A stretch of 64,000 bases of DNA, taken from Diphasiastrum complanatum. Its lineage: Eukaryota; Streptophyta; Lycopodiopsida; Lycopodiales; Lycopodiaceae. Within the stretch, counting starts at the first letter, position 1, and each line of letters starts with the position of its first letter. Where the stretch lies: contig MU832105.1 of the NCBI GenBank assembly GCA_029204225.1, positions 23,114 through 87,113 on the forward strand, in the 5' to 3' direction. Below, one piece after another: positions 16,601 through 27,867 of this stretch. The notes under the pieces are model-generated. The model saw nothing but the letters and a program-made list of their open reading frames with translations, did not search any database and was not told the origin of the DNA. The position numbers and the translations under genes are program-made.

Positions 16601-19600
16601 GGGGTGCCCAAACAGTTATAGATTCCACTGGTTTGACTTTCTTGACCAGATAACTTCCCAAGCAAGCCCTTAATCCCCTACACACTCTCTGGACTTGATT
16701 GATTTATTGTTAAAGTGACACACTCGGTTGCTCTCCATATGTCTAAACGAAAGGTTGTGGTTATCGACACTACAACTTCATCAAAAGGCACAACCTAATT
16801 GGTTAGGGTAAATGTCATTGGTCTGACATAACTTGAACTTAACTTGGAAGTACCAACAGCAAATTGTGCATCGATTCTCTCCTCCTTCTAACAGCCTTCT
16901 TTTTATAATGATTTTTCCCTTTTTTTTCAATTCAAAAAAAATAGATTTTTTTGGAATGTTCTATAATGTATTTGGAATGTTTTGTAATGCAACGATTCAA
17001 ACTTCAAAAGAAAAATATGAATAGATTCAAAACTCTCAAATTGAATTGACTTGTAAATATTTTGGCAACCAAAAACTATAACAGCCTGCATTTAGTGGTC
17101 AATGAATTAAACAAGCTATTAACAAGAACATAAGGTGCCTGCCAAGTGAAACTACTAATTGTTGCAACATCAATAGCAACTAGAATGAGATATAGTAGCA
17201 GAGGTTGCACGATCTATCTATTGAGGACCCTGCTACTGATATATGAAGAGTTACTAAGATTATGAGCATAGAGATACGCCACCTCATACAACATCTTATG
17301 TCTTCTCCACCTTGGCCTCCACCACAAACACCTCAACTCCATATGCAGGGTCTTCACCAGTTGCCCCTATAATGATTACTCCTTATCCTATCTCACATTG
17401 TCCATCATCCAATGTCCCAGTGTTTCAACCCTAGTGTGTCACATTCATCTCCCTCACCAAATGTGTCTGTATTACCAAACATTATAGCAAAAATTTTCAA
17501 ATTTCATCAACAACCTAGATCTCCACCATCTCTTGTACTTTATCCTCGGCATAAATGCAACACTTGGGAACTGGTTTCTAAATGAAGGAAAGTCCTAGAA
17601 AAAGGAAAACTCGTAAAGTTGTTAGCGTTCAAACAAAAGTTCGGGGAATACAAAAGGTAGCACCAATCAAAGTTAACTATTTTATCACAGATTGACAGGG
17701 GAAAAGGCGAGCTTATAGCTACTAATCCAAGACATTATAGCAAAGAGAGAACACAAAACATCACAAGAAGAGAGCAAAATTTTATAACATATATATAATG
17801 TCCATGGTTAACTCCAGTTGACCACGCCTTGACCATGGGTACCAAAATACCCCAATTAATGGTTAAGGGTCTTTTATAGTCGTATCAGAACGGGAATTAG
17901 ATTCTGCTATCAACAACTAGCAAAAGGAATCATTCAAAAAGCTTGGAAGACTTCTACATCACTGGAAGGTAAATCATTGATCTACTTTTGATTCTTGGTT
18001 TTTGTCACATGCATAGTTAGCTAGGACATTTCCGAAGTCGTTTTATGCTAAGCGTTTGATATGTGCAATAGTTGTGGCTGGTGCACACCATAGTTGCTAA
18101 CATATGATTTCACCATTTTGGAAGCTTAAAAGTAGAAAACGTTAATTGATCTTCATATTAAGAACTTGGACAAGACTTATTTAATTCTAGGGTATAAACA
18201 TTAGTACAGATTTGTCTTAAAACCACTAGCTATAAGAATCTGATGGTGATAAATCAATTTCTCTCTAAGGAGAGAGATTTAAGTGTCTCCATTTCCATGT
18301 ATTTCTTCTAGTAAACTGATGGAAAAAAGTTTCCAATTATCAAATGTATGTATTATCTTGTTTTAAAGTCCAATATGCATTGTTATTTTGTTATAGGTCA
18401 AAATAATGTTTTGATTTTTTGTAATGATCTATCTTTGAACATATTTCAATTCCAATTTTTTTGGAAGGGATTGATTCTCCAACCAATGGTTCATCCTAAG
18501 TTTACTTGCCAAGCTCTCTTGCTATGAGACCTTACTTACCAACTAGCTTCTGAACATCAATGTAACAATCTCAAATTCATTATAGTAAAAATATGTACAT
18601 ATAGATGTCTTACTTTTTGTTGGAAGTTATTTGGTACTTCACCTTGTCAATTTGTTTGACCACTTTTCCAGTCTATTAACAATTCACAAGAAAGAAAGCA
18701 CTTGTTAAAACTTTCTTCTGCAAGTCACAACACTCCAAACAACTTGAACTGGCTACACCAACTATGAAAGAGCATATTAAATTAGCTTTGTTGTAACTCT
18801 TTTCATATAGTTGCAACAAGTTTATCACTCACTACTGCAGCTCTACGAGGTCGACACGACCTAATCCTACTACCCTGATAATGTGTTATAACCATGGTAT
18901 GGCCCATTGTTCCACCACTCCATGAAATCCTTCCATCTAAAATCCTTGCACACTTGCTGACATTCTTGTCACACAATGTCTCTTCTGTTGATTTTCAACA
19001 TCTTTGATCCACCTTCCTACATTTTGACCTTAATATTGGAGACATTTGATTGTCCTATATTCTTGAATCAGCCTTTCCTAGCATTCCAACACAAGAGATA
19101 CATATCAAGAGCAGGATACCCCTTCATTCACTTCCCATGCCTCGCATGAACATCAAGTGGGGTTTTGAAAATAACACAACAAAAGTGTGATGCTCATGCA
19201 AGTATCAAAGGTGGGGCATATATAATAGAAGAAGATGAAATGGCTTATGAAGTTCATTGACTTGTTGAATCGAAGTCTTACCTTTGACTGGCAAGGCCAC
19301 CTAGACAATGTAGCGATCTTTACAAGTGTTAACAAGGACTAAGTCGTAAAACTTAACGTTTGATTAGTAAGGCTACATATAAGATATCAATAAAAAAAAT
19401 CCAATAGTACCTCCATACAAGAAAAGGGCACGCAATCTTAAACATTGATAAGTTCATCCACAAAGTCTTCGATCACAAATCGTCTTTCATACAAAAGATT
19501 GTATGTTACAACAAATGTACTCACATGATTAGCATCCATCCAAGTAGGTATAGCTAACATGAATAAAAATACATTGACCATAAATTTCATGAAGTTATAC

Positions 19601-19999
19601 TAAGACTGACGTCCTAGGTCTTAATTGCTTATGCGAAGATGAAGGATAGAGTAAACCATGATGAAGTTCACAATGTGCTTTGGGCCTTGCAATGTGAACA
19701 AGGTTCTAACAATCAACTTATCATACTAAGGAAGCTATAACTTCCTTGAGTCCAAACTTACATCCCATGCCACAAACTTTGGTCCTTTGATCACACACAT
19801 CATTGTTAGATATCAAGTACAAATCTGCAAAATAAATCTAATGGAATAAGCTTGATATTGGGTAATAAGGACAGCTAGGTGTAGAAATAGTAAGACAACA
19901 GGGTTGGAACTATATCACTATACATAGAGAAGTTGGCGTTAGAAATATGACTGCACTTCTGCAATATTGCCTAACTGATCCATCCTTATCTTAATCAGC

Positions 20000-20040
<41 letters not shown>

Positions 20041-21437
20041 CAAAGCCATCATGACTCCTAGTACCTCTATGTCTTTTCTTGTTCCTATTTTCCTTTCCTG
20101 CATAATTCTTCTATTTGTGAACCATAGGAGATGCTTATAATGCACACTTTTACCATATCTCTCATTTTCTCATTGTAAACTAGACCAAGTAATGCACCTT
20201 GGGTTCCAAGGGGCTTGAACTTGGGACCAAAGGAACTTTGGATGTAATGCATCTTGGTTTCCAAGGGGGGCTTGAATCTGGGACCAGTCACCAAAGAAAC
20301 CTTGGATGCCAAGCTAACCAAGTGTGCCAACCCTTGGATCCCTTGTTGTAATGAAATGTAAGATTTGAACTAGCTATCCAATAACCATTGCCCATTCCAA
20401 CATTACACCCTTAATAACAATCAATCCTAGCGTTTGATTATCAAACTAAGTAGCTCAGTGGCAGACTAAGGGCCCATCCCTATTGGGCAGGACTCGGGAA
20501 AATATCCAGATTTTTAGGGGACGTTTTGAGAGAATGGGCATCCCCTTTGAGTCAGAATCGTGATTTACGACCCCTGCCCCCAAGTTGCGATAACCCCAAT
20601 TTGTGAGAGGAGAGTATTTTCCTGCTTTTGATTACTTCTGACCGGGGTAATCCCAGCTCCTGTACACCACCATGGGTCATTGGCATCTATTTTTGGGTCT
20701 GTAAATACTCTTTGAAGTTAACACTTTGCAACCTTTTGTGAGGTTGTGCATTTATTTAGTGTAATATGTTGCTCGATGAATATATCTTCTGTTCTACTCT
20801 CGTCTCATATTGACCTACTTTTATCAACACCAATCACCTCTCAACCCTGAAGGGACTGGTCACACCTTAAGAGCTTTTTGGGTTTCTCAAAAACACAGAA
20901 CTGTCAAGACCAACAGGTCGAGTTAGCTAAGAGTGTCACTGCAGCTGCAGTTGGAGGAACAATGCCTGCTGTGTCTTGTTTGGAGCCTTGAGCTCGGGGC
21001 AACACTTGATTTATATTTGTACAAATAAAAAATTAGTATGATTAACTCATGTTACAAGGGGTACCCCCAAAAAACACAGAACTGGAAGCAATAATGCTAC
21101 AATATGCAGCACAAAGGAAATGGAGAGGTAATCACCCCATCACATTCACTCGGAGGTGCATGCTGAGCTCGACAAACAACTCGTACATCTGCCCAAGATC
21201 AGCTGCATTGCCGTGAGAGTAGACTACGGTGAGTCGAGCCGAGGGATGCCGCACATACACAGACACTATATCTTGCCCACGCTTCGTCCGCAGCACATGA
21301 ACGTCCACATGCTCCCGGTTGAGCACATCCGTAAGGATATGCTTTCCTGTCAGTTCATCCTTGACCACTTTGTAAGAAGGTGGCGTGGGAGGAAAGAAGG
21401 CAAATCTTGCCGCCACAGTTGATGTAACTGCTCCCAT
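4314..21437 (-). CDS. ABHD17-type alpha/beta hydrolase (5 exons, 284 aa)
   Basis: Serine hydrolase of the ABHD17/bem46 type. Animal ABHD17 proteins depalmitoylate membrane-anchored proteins; a similar role for the plant protein is inference. The coding join on the minus strand is 21437-21136, 13609-13573, 13375-13139, 13005-12958 and 4544-4314, totalling 855 nt. All four introns are GT-AG and the frame is kept throughout. The N terminus ([17 protein letters not shown]) is typical of plant members and fits an N-myristoylation context (G2, S6). Motifs run in order: [11 protein letters not shown] in exon 1, [12 protein letters not shown] spanning exon 2, nucleophile GQSVGSGP (Ser147) in exon 3, Asp in GTRDEVVD (about 212) and His in GGGHCDLE (about 241), both in exon 5. 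The catalytic triad is complete and the length matches short plant paralogues. Introns are 7526, 197, 133 and 8413 bp; the two long ones are full of retroelements. There is no sign of pseudogenisation. Confidence 0.93.
5225..6500 (+). pseudogene. Ty3/gypsy Pol remnant (RNase H and integrase) in intron 4
   Basis: RNase H-like residues start near 5265 ([13 protein letters not shown], then [14 protein letters not shown]) and run to a weak [16 protein letters not shown]-like stretch near 5557-5605. Integrase is clearest from about 6000 ([20 protein letters not shown]). The D,D-35-E residues are still visible in AMDF, YDKDKRF and QNEISNR. Stops and frameshifts break every frame. No LTRs were found. 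It lies antisense to the host hydrolase gene. Confidence 0.85.
6501..7606. other. Intron 4 sequence without recognisable features
   Basis: No domain, RNA gene or clear repeat seen. The segment 7291-7500 is pyrimidine-rich. Confidence 0.5.
7607..7693. repeat. (CT)n microsatellite
   Basis: Perfect CT repeat of about 43 units immediately 5' of the LINE remnant. It happens to be in frame with it, producing a misleading 316-codon open frame. Confidence 0.98.
7694..8640 (+). pseudogene. Non-LTR retrotransposon (LINE) ORF2 C-terminal end with CCHC-like zinc finger
   Basis: An open frame continues from the CT tract to a stop at 8460. It carries the post-reverse-transcriptase segment found at LINE C termini: [20 protein letters not shown] followed by [20 protein letters not shown], a Cys/His zinc-finger (zf-RVT-like) pattern. 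The frame after the first stop still looks element-derived ([14 protein letters not shown]). The reverse transcriptase catalytic core is absent, so this is a 5'-truncated copy, as is usual for LINEs. A short AATTCT microrepeat at about 8850-8870 may mark its 3' tail. Clade not assigned. Confidence 0.75.
8871..9911. other. Intron 4 sequence without recognisable features
   Basis: No coding or RNA signature found; the 9683-9871 open frame (62 codons) has no recognised motif. Confidence 0.5.
9912..10833 (+). pseudogene. Second LINE ORF2 3' fragment, frameshifted and internally duplicated
   Basis: Related to the 7.7-8.6 kb copy. It reads [20 protein letters not shown], then [20 protein letters not shown], the same Cys/His finger. 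A frameshift or small deletion near 10230 moves the remainder ([27 protein letters not shown]) into another frame. The last part is tandemly duplicated. Confidence 0.75.
10251..10833. repeat. Tandem duplication, unit about 289 bp
   Basis: Unit 1 (10251-10539) and unit 2 (10540-10833) are nearly identical, both starting CCATTGCCTTTTCAGAGAGA. Only a few substitutions and small insertions separate them, so the duplication is recent compared with the decay of the surrounding LINE. Confidence 0.93.
11270..12030 (-). pseudogene. Ty3/gypsy reverse transcriptase remnant in intron 4
   Basis: Read right to left: [11 protein letters not shown] (about 11850-11880), then [20 protein letters not shown] and [16 protein letters not shown] (about 11660-11800), then [20 protein letters not shown] (about 11480-11550). 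These are successive blocks of a gypsy reverse transcriptase in the right order. The frames are broken, and DDMLVY of the catalytic motif is degraded. The rest of Pol and the LTRs are missing. Confidence 0.8.
12031..12957. other. Intron 4 sequence next to exon 4, no features
   Basis: AT-rich sequence; nothing recognised beyond the donor site at exon 4. Confidence 0.5.
12958..13005 (-). CDS. ABHD17-like exon 4
   Basis: Sixteen codons, [16 protein letters not shown], between TTTTTTGCAG/AAC and CAT/GTAAGTC. The next residues, GTRDEVVD, lie 8.4 kb away in exon 5. Confidence 0.94.
13139..13375 (-). CDS. ABHD17-like exon 3 (nucleophile elbow)
   Basis: Residues 114-192, phase 0 at both ends. The acceptor is CTACAG/CCAAGT and the donor TACAAG/GTGATG. 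It includes [12 protein letters not shown] with the catalytic serine, then [16 protein letters not shown] and YWFDIYK, all family signatures. Confidence 0.94.
13573..13609 (-). CDS. ABHD17-like exon 2 (37-nt micro-exon)
   Basis: The acceptor is a T-rich tract ending CAG/G; the donor is GGGAAG/GTAGAG. It completes Gly101 and adds [12 protein letters not shown], which joins directly to the next exon's [10 protein letters not shown] as expected for the family. Confidence 0.92.
13610..14612. other. Intron 1 (3' part) and AT-rich 3' region of a Penelope-like element
   Basis: 13610-14400 shows nothing recognisable. 14420-14600 is very A/T-rich and probably belongs to the 3' UTR or tail of the Penelope-like copy that follows on the minus strand. 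Confidence 0.5.
14613..15790 (-). pseudogene. Penelope-like element (PLE) reverse transcriptase, inside intron 1
   Basis: Two overlapping minus-strand frames make up a PLE reverse transcriptase. The upstream frame (15790 to about 15470) carries [20 protein letters not shown], a PLE N-terminal RT block. After a frameshift near 15480-15540 the 308-codon frame (15539-14613) carries [20 protein letters not shown], the catalytic motif [19 protein letters not shown], then [18 protein letters not shown]. The motif A position reads HFEFCW instead of an FDFSTLYT-type sequence, so the first catalytic Asp is lost and the copy is inactive. The frame stops shortly after the RT thumb (GELRSPLCF) with no GIY-YIG endonuclease. 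It has the same orientation as the host gene. Confidence 0.85.
15791..20001. other. Intron 1 sequence without recognisable features
   Basis: About 4.2 kb of AT-rich sequence. Short open frames at 16088-16505 (minus) and 16833-17024 (plus) match no family I know. It is probably old, unrecognisable repeat sequence. Confidence 0.45.
20002..20039. repeat. (TG)n microsatellite
   Basis: Perfect TG repeat, 19 units, inside intron 1. Confidence 0.98.
20191..20300. repeat. Imperfect 55-bp tandem duplication
   Basis: Two adjacent units starting AATGCACCTTGGGTTCCAAG and AATGCATCTTGGTTTCCAAG, 55 bp apart, each continuing to a GGCTTGAA...GGGACCA segment. Confidence 0.75.
20301..21135. other. Intron 1, 5' end
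   Basis: No recognisable feature other than the splice donor at 21135. Confidence 0.5.
21136..21437 (-). CDS. ABHD17-like exon 1
   Basis: Codes residues 1-100 plus two bases of codon 101. The ATG starts the family-typical MGAVTS N terminus. The donor is ATGGG/GTGATT; reading through it hits a stop at once, which supports splicing here. It contains the oxyanion-side motif [10 protein letters not shown]. Confidence 0.93.
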
Positions 21438-21737
21438 TTCATCTGCCTGTTGCTAGCTAGATATACTATTTTCCGCTTTGAACAGTTACAAGTCACATTT
21501 CTATTATTGGGCAGCACAGAAAAGAGTGGAAGAAACAGAGAGCGACAAGTCTGACAAACCCACTGCAACAAAAATCTTGTGCAAAAACCTCAAGCCTCCA
21601 TATCTCGCAAACCCACCAAGGGATATGGGAGCAACAACTATCAAAAGCTCCTCTATATCACTCTTGCAAAGAGACCACTTGAAAACTACAGCTACAGCTC
21701 CTCTCTACCTCGAAAGAAATGCACACACACAGTACAA

Positions 21738-21777
<40 letters not shown>

Positions 21778-21960
21778 TCTTTTTCTTTTTGTTTTCCAAA
21801 TAAAAGGATGAATGTAGATAATAATAAAGGGAGGAATAAAAAGAGGTACCTGGTATGGTATGGTATGGTATGGGGAGGGTTATGGAATGAAAATATGGGT
21901 GTGAGAGTGTTTTTAATGCAAACTTGCATTGCCATCATGGGAAGGGACTAGGAGGGAGTT
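21438..21960 (-). promoter_or_regulatory. Probable 5' UTR and proximal promoter of the ABHD17-like gene
   Basis: Sequence directly upstream of the ATG on the minus strand. It contains a (GA)n tract in the sense direction (21740-21770), common in plant 5' leaders, and a short GGTAT pentanucleotide repeat (21851-21873). No TATA box or transcription start could be fixed. Confidence 0.4.
21740..21770. repeat. (CT)n microsatellite, probable 5' UTR
   Basis: About 15 CT units followed by a T/C-rich stretch, 300 bp upstream of the hydrolase start codon. Confidence 0.95.
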
Positions 21961-23272
21961 GTTGTTCCCAACGTGTAATGTGAGTAACATGATTGATGAT
22001 GTAGGTGAGTCATCATTGCTTTTAGCATGGAGTTAAGGGACAAGCATCTAGGCAACCATTTTAAACTCCTATGTAGATGGTATCCACAATGGGATGCACC
22101 GATGGGACTTATTTGAAATGTATGTAGAGTCCCAGGTGGGGCAACGCACAGTATTAGGAGACGATTCCATATTTTTTTTGTCTACCCCATTGTGGCTTCC
22201 TCATGGGCAAACACATTTTGGCATTACTCATTTCTTTTACAAAATAATCATTTTTTATTATCAAGTCACCGTATTTTTATATAGCTTACAAAAATCAAAA
22301 AGAAATTATTCCACACCGCTGAAAACCATTGGCTATCAGCGCTCGTTGCAACTATGCAAAGACTACAAGGCATCCTCATTGTAGATTTTTTTATTTCGTA
22401 CCCCATTCTATATAGACTATTTCATGGTGTGATTTCATGTGGGTGTAGATTTCCTTGGTTTGATTTAAAACTTTGTATAAAACTCTCTAGGTGTTTTTCA
22501 AAAGAGCTTTTCTTTTACCTCCACTCAACAATCTTGCTTTCACTTTACACTTTCATGTTGCCTATGCCCTTCTTAGCCTTTCAATGAAACCCATAAAACT
22601 TTACTAAATGTCATTTGAAGGCCATCATTAAAAATTAATTATTTGGTAAAACTAAATGAAAGTTAAATGAAAACTCAAGCTTCACCTAAAACCCAAATCC
22701 CTGAAAATGATCAATGAGCATACTATGGAGATTTATCTTAGAGTTTACTTGTCTCATCACGTATTGGGTATAGTGGAAGTTAATGGTTTGCATACTATAA
22801 AAAGAATTTGGCATATCCTCTTTTTTTAGGTGTAGTAGCAATGAGACAATGGGACAATCCTTTATTGTCCTTTATGCAAAGGACAATCCTTAATTCGCCT
22901 TATCAAGCTTAGTATGTGGTCACAAGAATCTTCCATAACTTACACTTCCATCCAAGAGGGCTACATATTCTCATATTACATCCAAGAGGGTTGTGTATTC
23001 CTAATTCCATCCATGAGGTCTCCTATTTTTAAGTCATCAACATGACAACCAATGGGATTGCAAGGAGAAAATAGGGCAAACCTTGAGAATGGATGTTATT
23101 CATCAGTTTCATCATCATGTAATACTTGGGGTGGCACATTAAATGACACCCTTCATCTCCAATAGGACGGCACTCTACAAATTTCAAGCTCAGTCAAGGC
23201 CAACTACATCAGGGTTGTAGGTGTATTTAATGCTTTATAGAATGAGAGGATAATAGCCTGTAAATTAATCCC

Positions 23273-23273
<1 letters not shown>
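21961..23273. other. Gene-free sequence
   Basis: No coding, RNA or transposon signature recognised. Confidence 0.5.

Positions 23274-23338
<65 letters not shown>
23274..23338. repeat. Compound (TG)n(GA)n microsatellite
   Basis: About 22 TG units (to 23317) run directly into about 10 GA units. Confidence 0.97.
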
Positions 23339-23340
<2 letters not shown>

Positions 23341-23543
23341 GTAAGCAGTGTTGGAAAAAACGTGATTCTCGCGTTGTCATTGGGCCACGTCTGCCCTTAT
23401 TTTTTTTTTTGAAGGGTCGTTGAAAAGCATTGAAAAGTGAGAGAATATTTAAAACACGTGATTTAGAAGGAAAGTTCTAGAAAGAGAACTATCTAGAGAG
23501 AGAAATAGAACCTTCTAGAAAGAGAGAGAGGTATAAAATAGAG

Positions 23544-23647
<104 letters not shown>

Positions 23648-23719
23648 CGTAGTTTTTAAAAAAATTTAGGGTTTTTTTAAGGTTTCTAAGTTTTAGAACG
23701 AAAAATAGCAATAATGTGA

Positions 23720-23824
<105 letters not shown>

Positions 23825-24393
23825 AGAGTGGACATCACGTCAATTATATGCATTTATCTTATACGGGCCACTCACTTAAATACAAAAGAAAATTGTCCCG
23901 TCTGCTACAATGTAGAGATACTCTAAATCTCATCCTCCAATTGTTGCAAGAGCTCATATGTGGATGAAAAGTTTACATAATCTACATGATGAAAGCTAGT
24001 GCTATCAAATATCAAATGACATTACTTGATATTTGAGCTTTTTCTAATACTATGTCAATATAATGGTTATTAGAGCCTTGTGTACAAATTTGCATTTATT
24101 TATAATCACCATGTACAACAGTAGGCTCTGATGAGCACAATATTTCAATAGCTTAATGAATTGCGAGGATATCTAAGAATATAAGAATAAGTCCCCCATT
24201 ATAGCCAAGTCGAGGACTATTACTTGTGGCAATGAAAGCCCAAGCTTGAATTTGCATCTTGGGGTTGAAAAGGCACATCAAGGAGCTTACGCCTCTAAAA
24301 CTATGTGGTTATCACCTTTGGCCTTATTGTGAATCTTTGCACATCATTCATAGTCAATGTTCTTGGCCTCCTTTGATGGTATTCCTAATTTGA

Positions 24394-24397
<4 letters not shown>

Positions 24398-24445
<48 letters not shown>
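24398..24445. repeat. (TG)n microsatellite
   Basis: About 24 TG units. Confidence 0.98.
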
Positions 24446-24446
<1 letters not shown>

Positions 24447-27149
24447 CACAACCAAGTTCAAACATAGGATTAAGTATTTTACTCACATAAGATAATTTGA
24501 TGTCTTCACGTAAGTCCCTAGTTCAAACATTGGAGATGATCAAATCTCAAAGTGTTTTCGTCATATAAGATAATGTAAAGTCTTGATGTGGAATTGCACT
24601 CAAAAGTTAGATGCTCCTCAATAATGGGCCCCAACTCCATCGTGACACTTTTACAACCTTTTCCAATATATTCTCCCACTTTCATGATATAATGCTCTTT
24701 TTGGTGTGTAGACTTTTTTCCAAGATTCAATATAGCACCTTCAAATTATTACTTGATATCAAATGTTCAATTTTATCACCATGGTCTTAAAATACTAAAC
24801 GTGTATGAGGGACAAAATGCCACAACATAGTAATGTCAATAATCTTAATATGTTCTAGAAGGATTGTCAAAACCTTGGCACCTTCTAGGAGACTTTTCCT
24901 ATAAACAACTAAAGAATCAAATTAAACTATCAACCAAAAGGCTGCTATTTTCCAATATATATGCTACTATATACCACTAACTCTACTACACTTCCAATAA
25001 AGTGATTGTTGTGGTACATTTTGTTGGATTTGTGGGATAATTGGTCCTCGTATGCCTCATATGAATATGTTCTAGTATGTGTGGTGAACTTTAACTCGAA
25101 TGATATGGATAGATGATGACCTTTCATTGTAGATTCAATAGAGTAGGATAATGTGTTGCTTGATGGAGATGAGAAGATGAGTTAGATGTCATGATGGCAC
25201 CACTATGTAGCAAGCAGTAGGTGGGCGAGGCAAGATTTAGTCATAGATTATGGCTAGGAGCTATAAGGTAAGACATAGATATATTTTTTAGTGGGTCTTT
25301 GTAAGTGTCAAAGGAAGTAATAATGCCACTAACTTTGATTAGACTAGGTATAATTGTTCCAACTATTGAGATAATGTTGTAGACATTATAGATATTTCTA
25401 ATGCATGTTTCTACAAAATCTACAGTATAAACTTTTTGTTCGTTTATATATATGTCAGACATCCATCAATATGGTTGCATTGGATACAATTACACGCAAG
25501 GAAATTTAACAACAACACTGCCTATGATGGTGACTCAATTCACATGCATATAACTATTGACTTTGCTTAATGTTTGTATTGCTATTGTTTGCAATAACAC
25601 CTCAATCAAGGTCTCTATTACTATTTCAAACTTTTTTCATTTCAGATGTTTCGAAGATTCAACTAAATGTCTTGACAATCTTTCAATATTAGACCACCAA
25701 AAGATTGAAAAGCTATATTGTAGGAAACTTATTTTACTAGCTGTCATACAAGGACAAATGGATTACATTAGAGAGGGTAGGATCAATGCTTAAACAATAA
25801 AAGTAAAAGCTATATGTTCAAATGCATTTTAAATGTGATGTGTTTCAGCAAGTTTGGTTCTAGGTATGATTGATTAACTGTAGATTAAATGCTTTGGCTC
25901 AATCGGCATGTGCATTCAGCCACACTCATAATAGATGTAACCTTCCATCCCTTAAATTAACACCTAGATGGTCAAAAATGTCAAAGAACTTGAAGGAGAT
26001 TAGCAACATTGCAAACATTTGATACTTTGACTAAAACATATCAAATGTGTCCAACGACCTTTTTCTGATTTATGAATGTAACTTTAGAAATACAAAAAAA
26101 ATGTAAGCAACTTCTCTATCACTTTTGAGTTCAACGATTGTCATGATGTGAAGCTATCGTGCACAATACCAACACTCACGTGGCTATAGAGCATGAAACA
26201 TGGAATTAACTTTAATACCTGTTTGAAAGAAAATTTAGCTTTAAGTTTGCCAACTTTTCTAAAACAAATATGCCACAAATATAGTTTGCGATTTAAAAAC
26301 CATTAGCATAATTCTTAGTAGCTTTTTATTTTGGAGGATGAGTAGATAGAAATACTAGGAAGTCCTTCACAATTAGACGGGGCTCTTACCACCGTGCATG
26401 GATGAAGTATTTGAATCATAAGAGAGGCTCCAATGTTAGGATATGTAGCAAGATTCTTATGAATGTTTGTCACAAAATCAATCATTTCTGAAAATTTTGG
26501 AAACAAATGCATTGATTTCCGATTGCATGAAAAAAATTCTAAAAAAACATCATAAAAAAGCAAGACTGTGAAAATTTGTTAGTTTTTATTTGCATTGAAA
26601 TAGGACATTCCAAGGTTCTTGCAAATTTTTGTGGGAGAAAATATTTTGTTATCCCACAATGTACACATTACTAAGATTCATATTGATATGCTAACATACA
26701 TTGATACCGACTTAAAGATAATAATGCATGTGTGGCTATAAAAATAATTGAGATCAATTAGAATTGGCTAGAGAATCGATAATGTCAATGAAGAATGTGT
26801 TGACCCAAGATGAACACAATGATATGACTAACTTACAAAGCTAGTTTGGAGTTTTTTTTAAGTTAAGTTTAGTGCATGAAGGGGATTTCTAAAAAGGTAT
26901 ATTATGATCCTTAAAATTACCTGTTGTCGAATATTTACAAGATTGGAAGAAACAACGTGAAAAATAACTAAATCTAGAGCTTGGTATCTACAACATCTAG
27001 ATGGCATATTAACAATTTGCGAAGTTGAATAACATCAACTCGTTATAGGAAGGACCGGACTGCAAAATGATTGAACATTATATTTAAATTTAATGAATAA
27101 ATGACAAGAGTTTGTATGCATACATACATATGCATGGATGATCCAATCA
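24446..27149. other. Gene-free AT-rich sequence
   Basis: Only short open frames (up to 82 codons) with no recognised motif; no clear repeat structure. Confidence 0.5.
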
Positions 27150-27150
27150 C

Positions 27151-27188
<38 letters not shown>
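27150..27188. repeat. Compound (TA)n(CA)n microsatellite
   Basis: About 12 TA units followed by about 7 CA units. Confidence 0.96.
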
Positions 27189-27293
27189 AGTATAGAGTGC
27201 CCGTCGTTGATGGGCAATGGAGGCCGATCTAGGTGGCGGCCGATGATTTGGATGATGACCGATCTTGCACATCTCGCATCTCGAATATTAAAC

Positions 27294-27404
27294 ATTCGAG
27301 TCTTTGGAAAAATTCAAGCCTTCAAAAAAATTCGAGCCTTCGGAAAAATTCGAACCTTCAGGAGAATTCTAGTATTTGGAAAATAAAATCGAGTCTTTGG
27401 AAAA
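27294..27404 (+). repeat. 18-bp tandem repeat, six units
   Basis: Six head-to-tail units of 18 bp (the last slightly longer), consensus ATTCGAGCCTTTGGAAAA. The period is a multiple of three, so one frame reads a repeated SSLxKN-like hexapeptide. It abuts the gypsy integrase remnant. Confidence 0.9.
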
Positions 27405-27862
27405 ATTTGATAAATGACACTGTACGGTTGCTGACAACTTATTTCTTGATCAAACATAGAAAAACTACACCGTATAATCCAAAAGCAAATGGGTTGACAG
27501 AAAGAGCTAATGGAATTTTATGTAAGATCTTGAACAAAATTACTGTTGCACATGCAACGGATTGGGATCAAAAACTACCATCAGTTCTCTGGACTTATCG
27601 CAATACAGAGAAAATCACGACGAAATAGACACCATATTTTCTTACGTATGGTATGCATCCTATTTTGCCAATTGAATTTGAGGTGAAAACCTATCATATT
27701 CAAGCTCAACGAACAGATGCAGAATGTATAAATGAAAGGTTGACTAATATTGAAGAACTAGCTGAAGCTCGTGAGACTTCACAAAAACTAACAGAGGAAA
27801 TCCAGAAACAAAGAAAGAAAAAATATGACAGTCATATAAAAAAATGTGATCTTAAAACTTCG
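27405..27862 (+). pseudogene. Ty3/gypsy integrase C-terminal remnant
   Basis: Reads HRKTTPYNPKANGLTERANG, the integrase segment around the catalytic Glu, then DWDQKLPSVLWTYRNTEKIT, a stop, TPYFLTYGMHPILPIEFEV and a charged tail ending KKYDSHIKK. The upstream integrase core is absent. It meets the tail of an oppositely oriented copia remnant at about 27865. Confidence 0.85.
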
Positions 27863-27867
27863 CTCCA

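Noticed and set aside
15791-20001. Further exons or a nested gene in intron 1
   Set aside because: The joined hydrolase exons give a complete protein without them, and no frame here shows a recognisable domain.
21156-21951. Plus-strand open frames over and beside exon 1 of the hydrolase gene
   Set aside because: They are antisense shadows of exon 1 and of the CT-rich leader; the minus-strand protein has clear family motifs.
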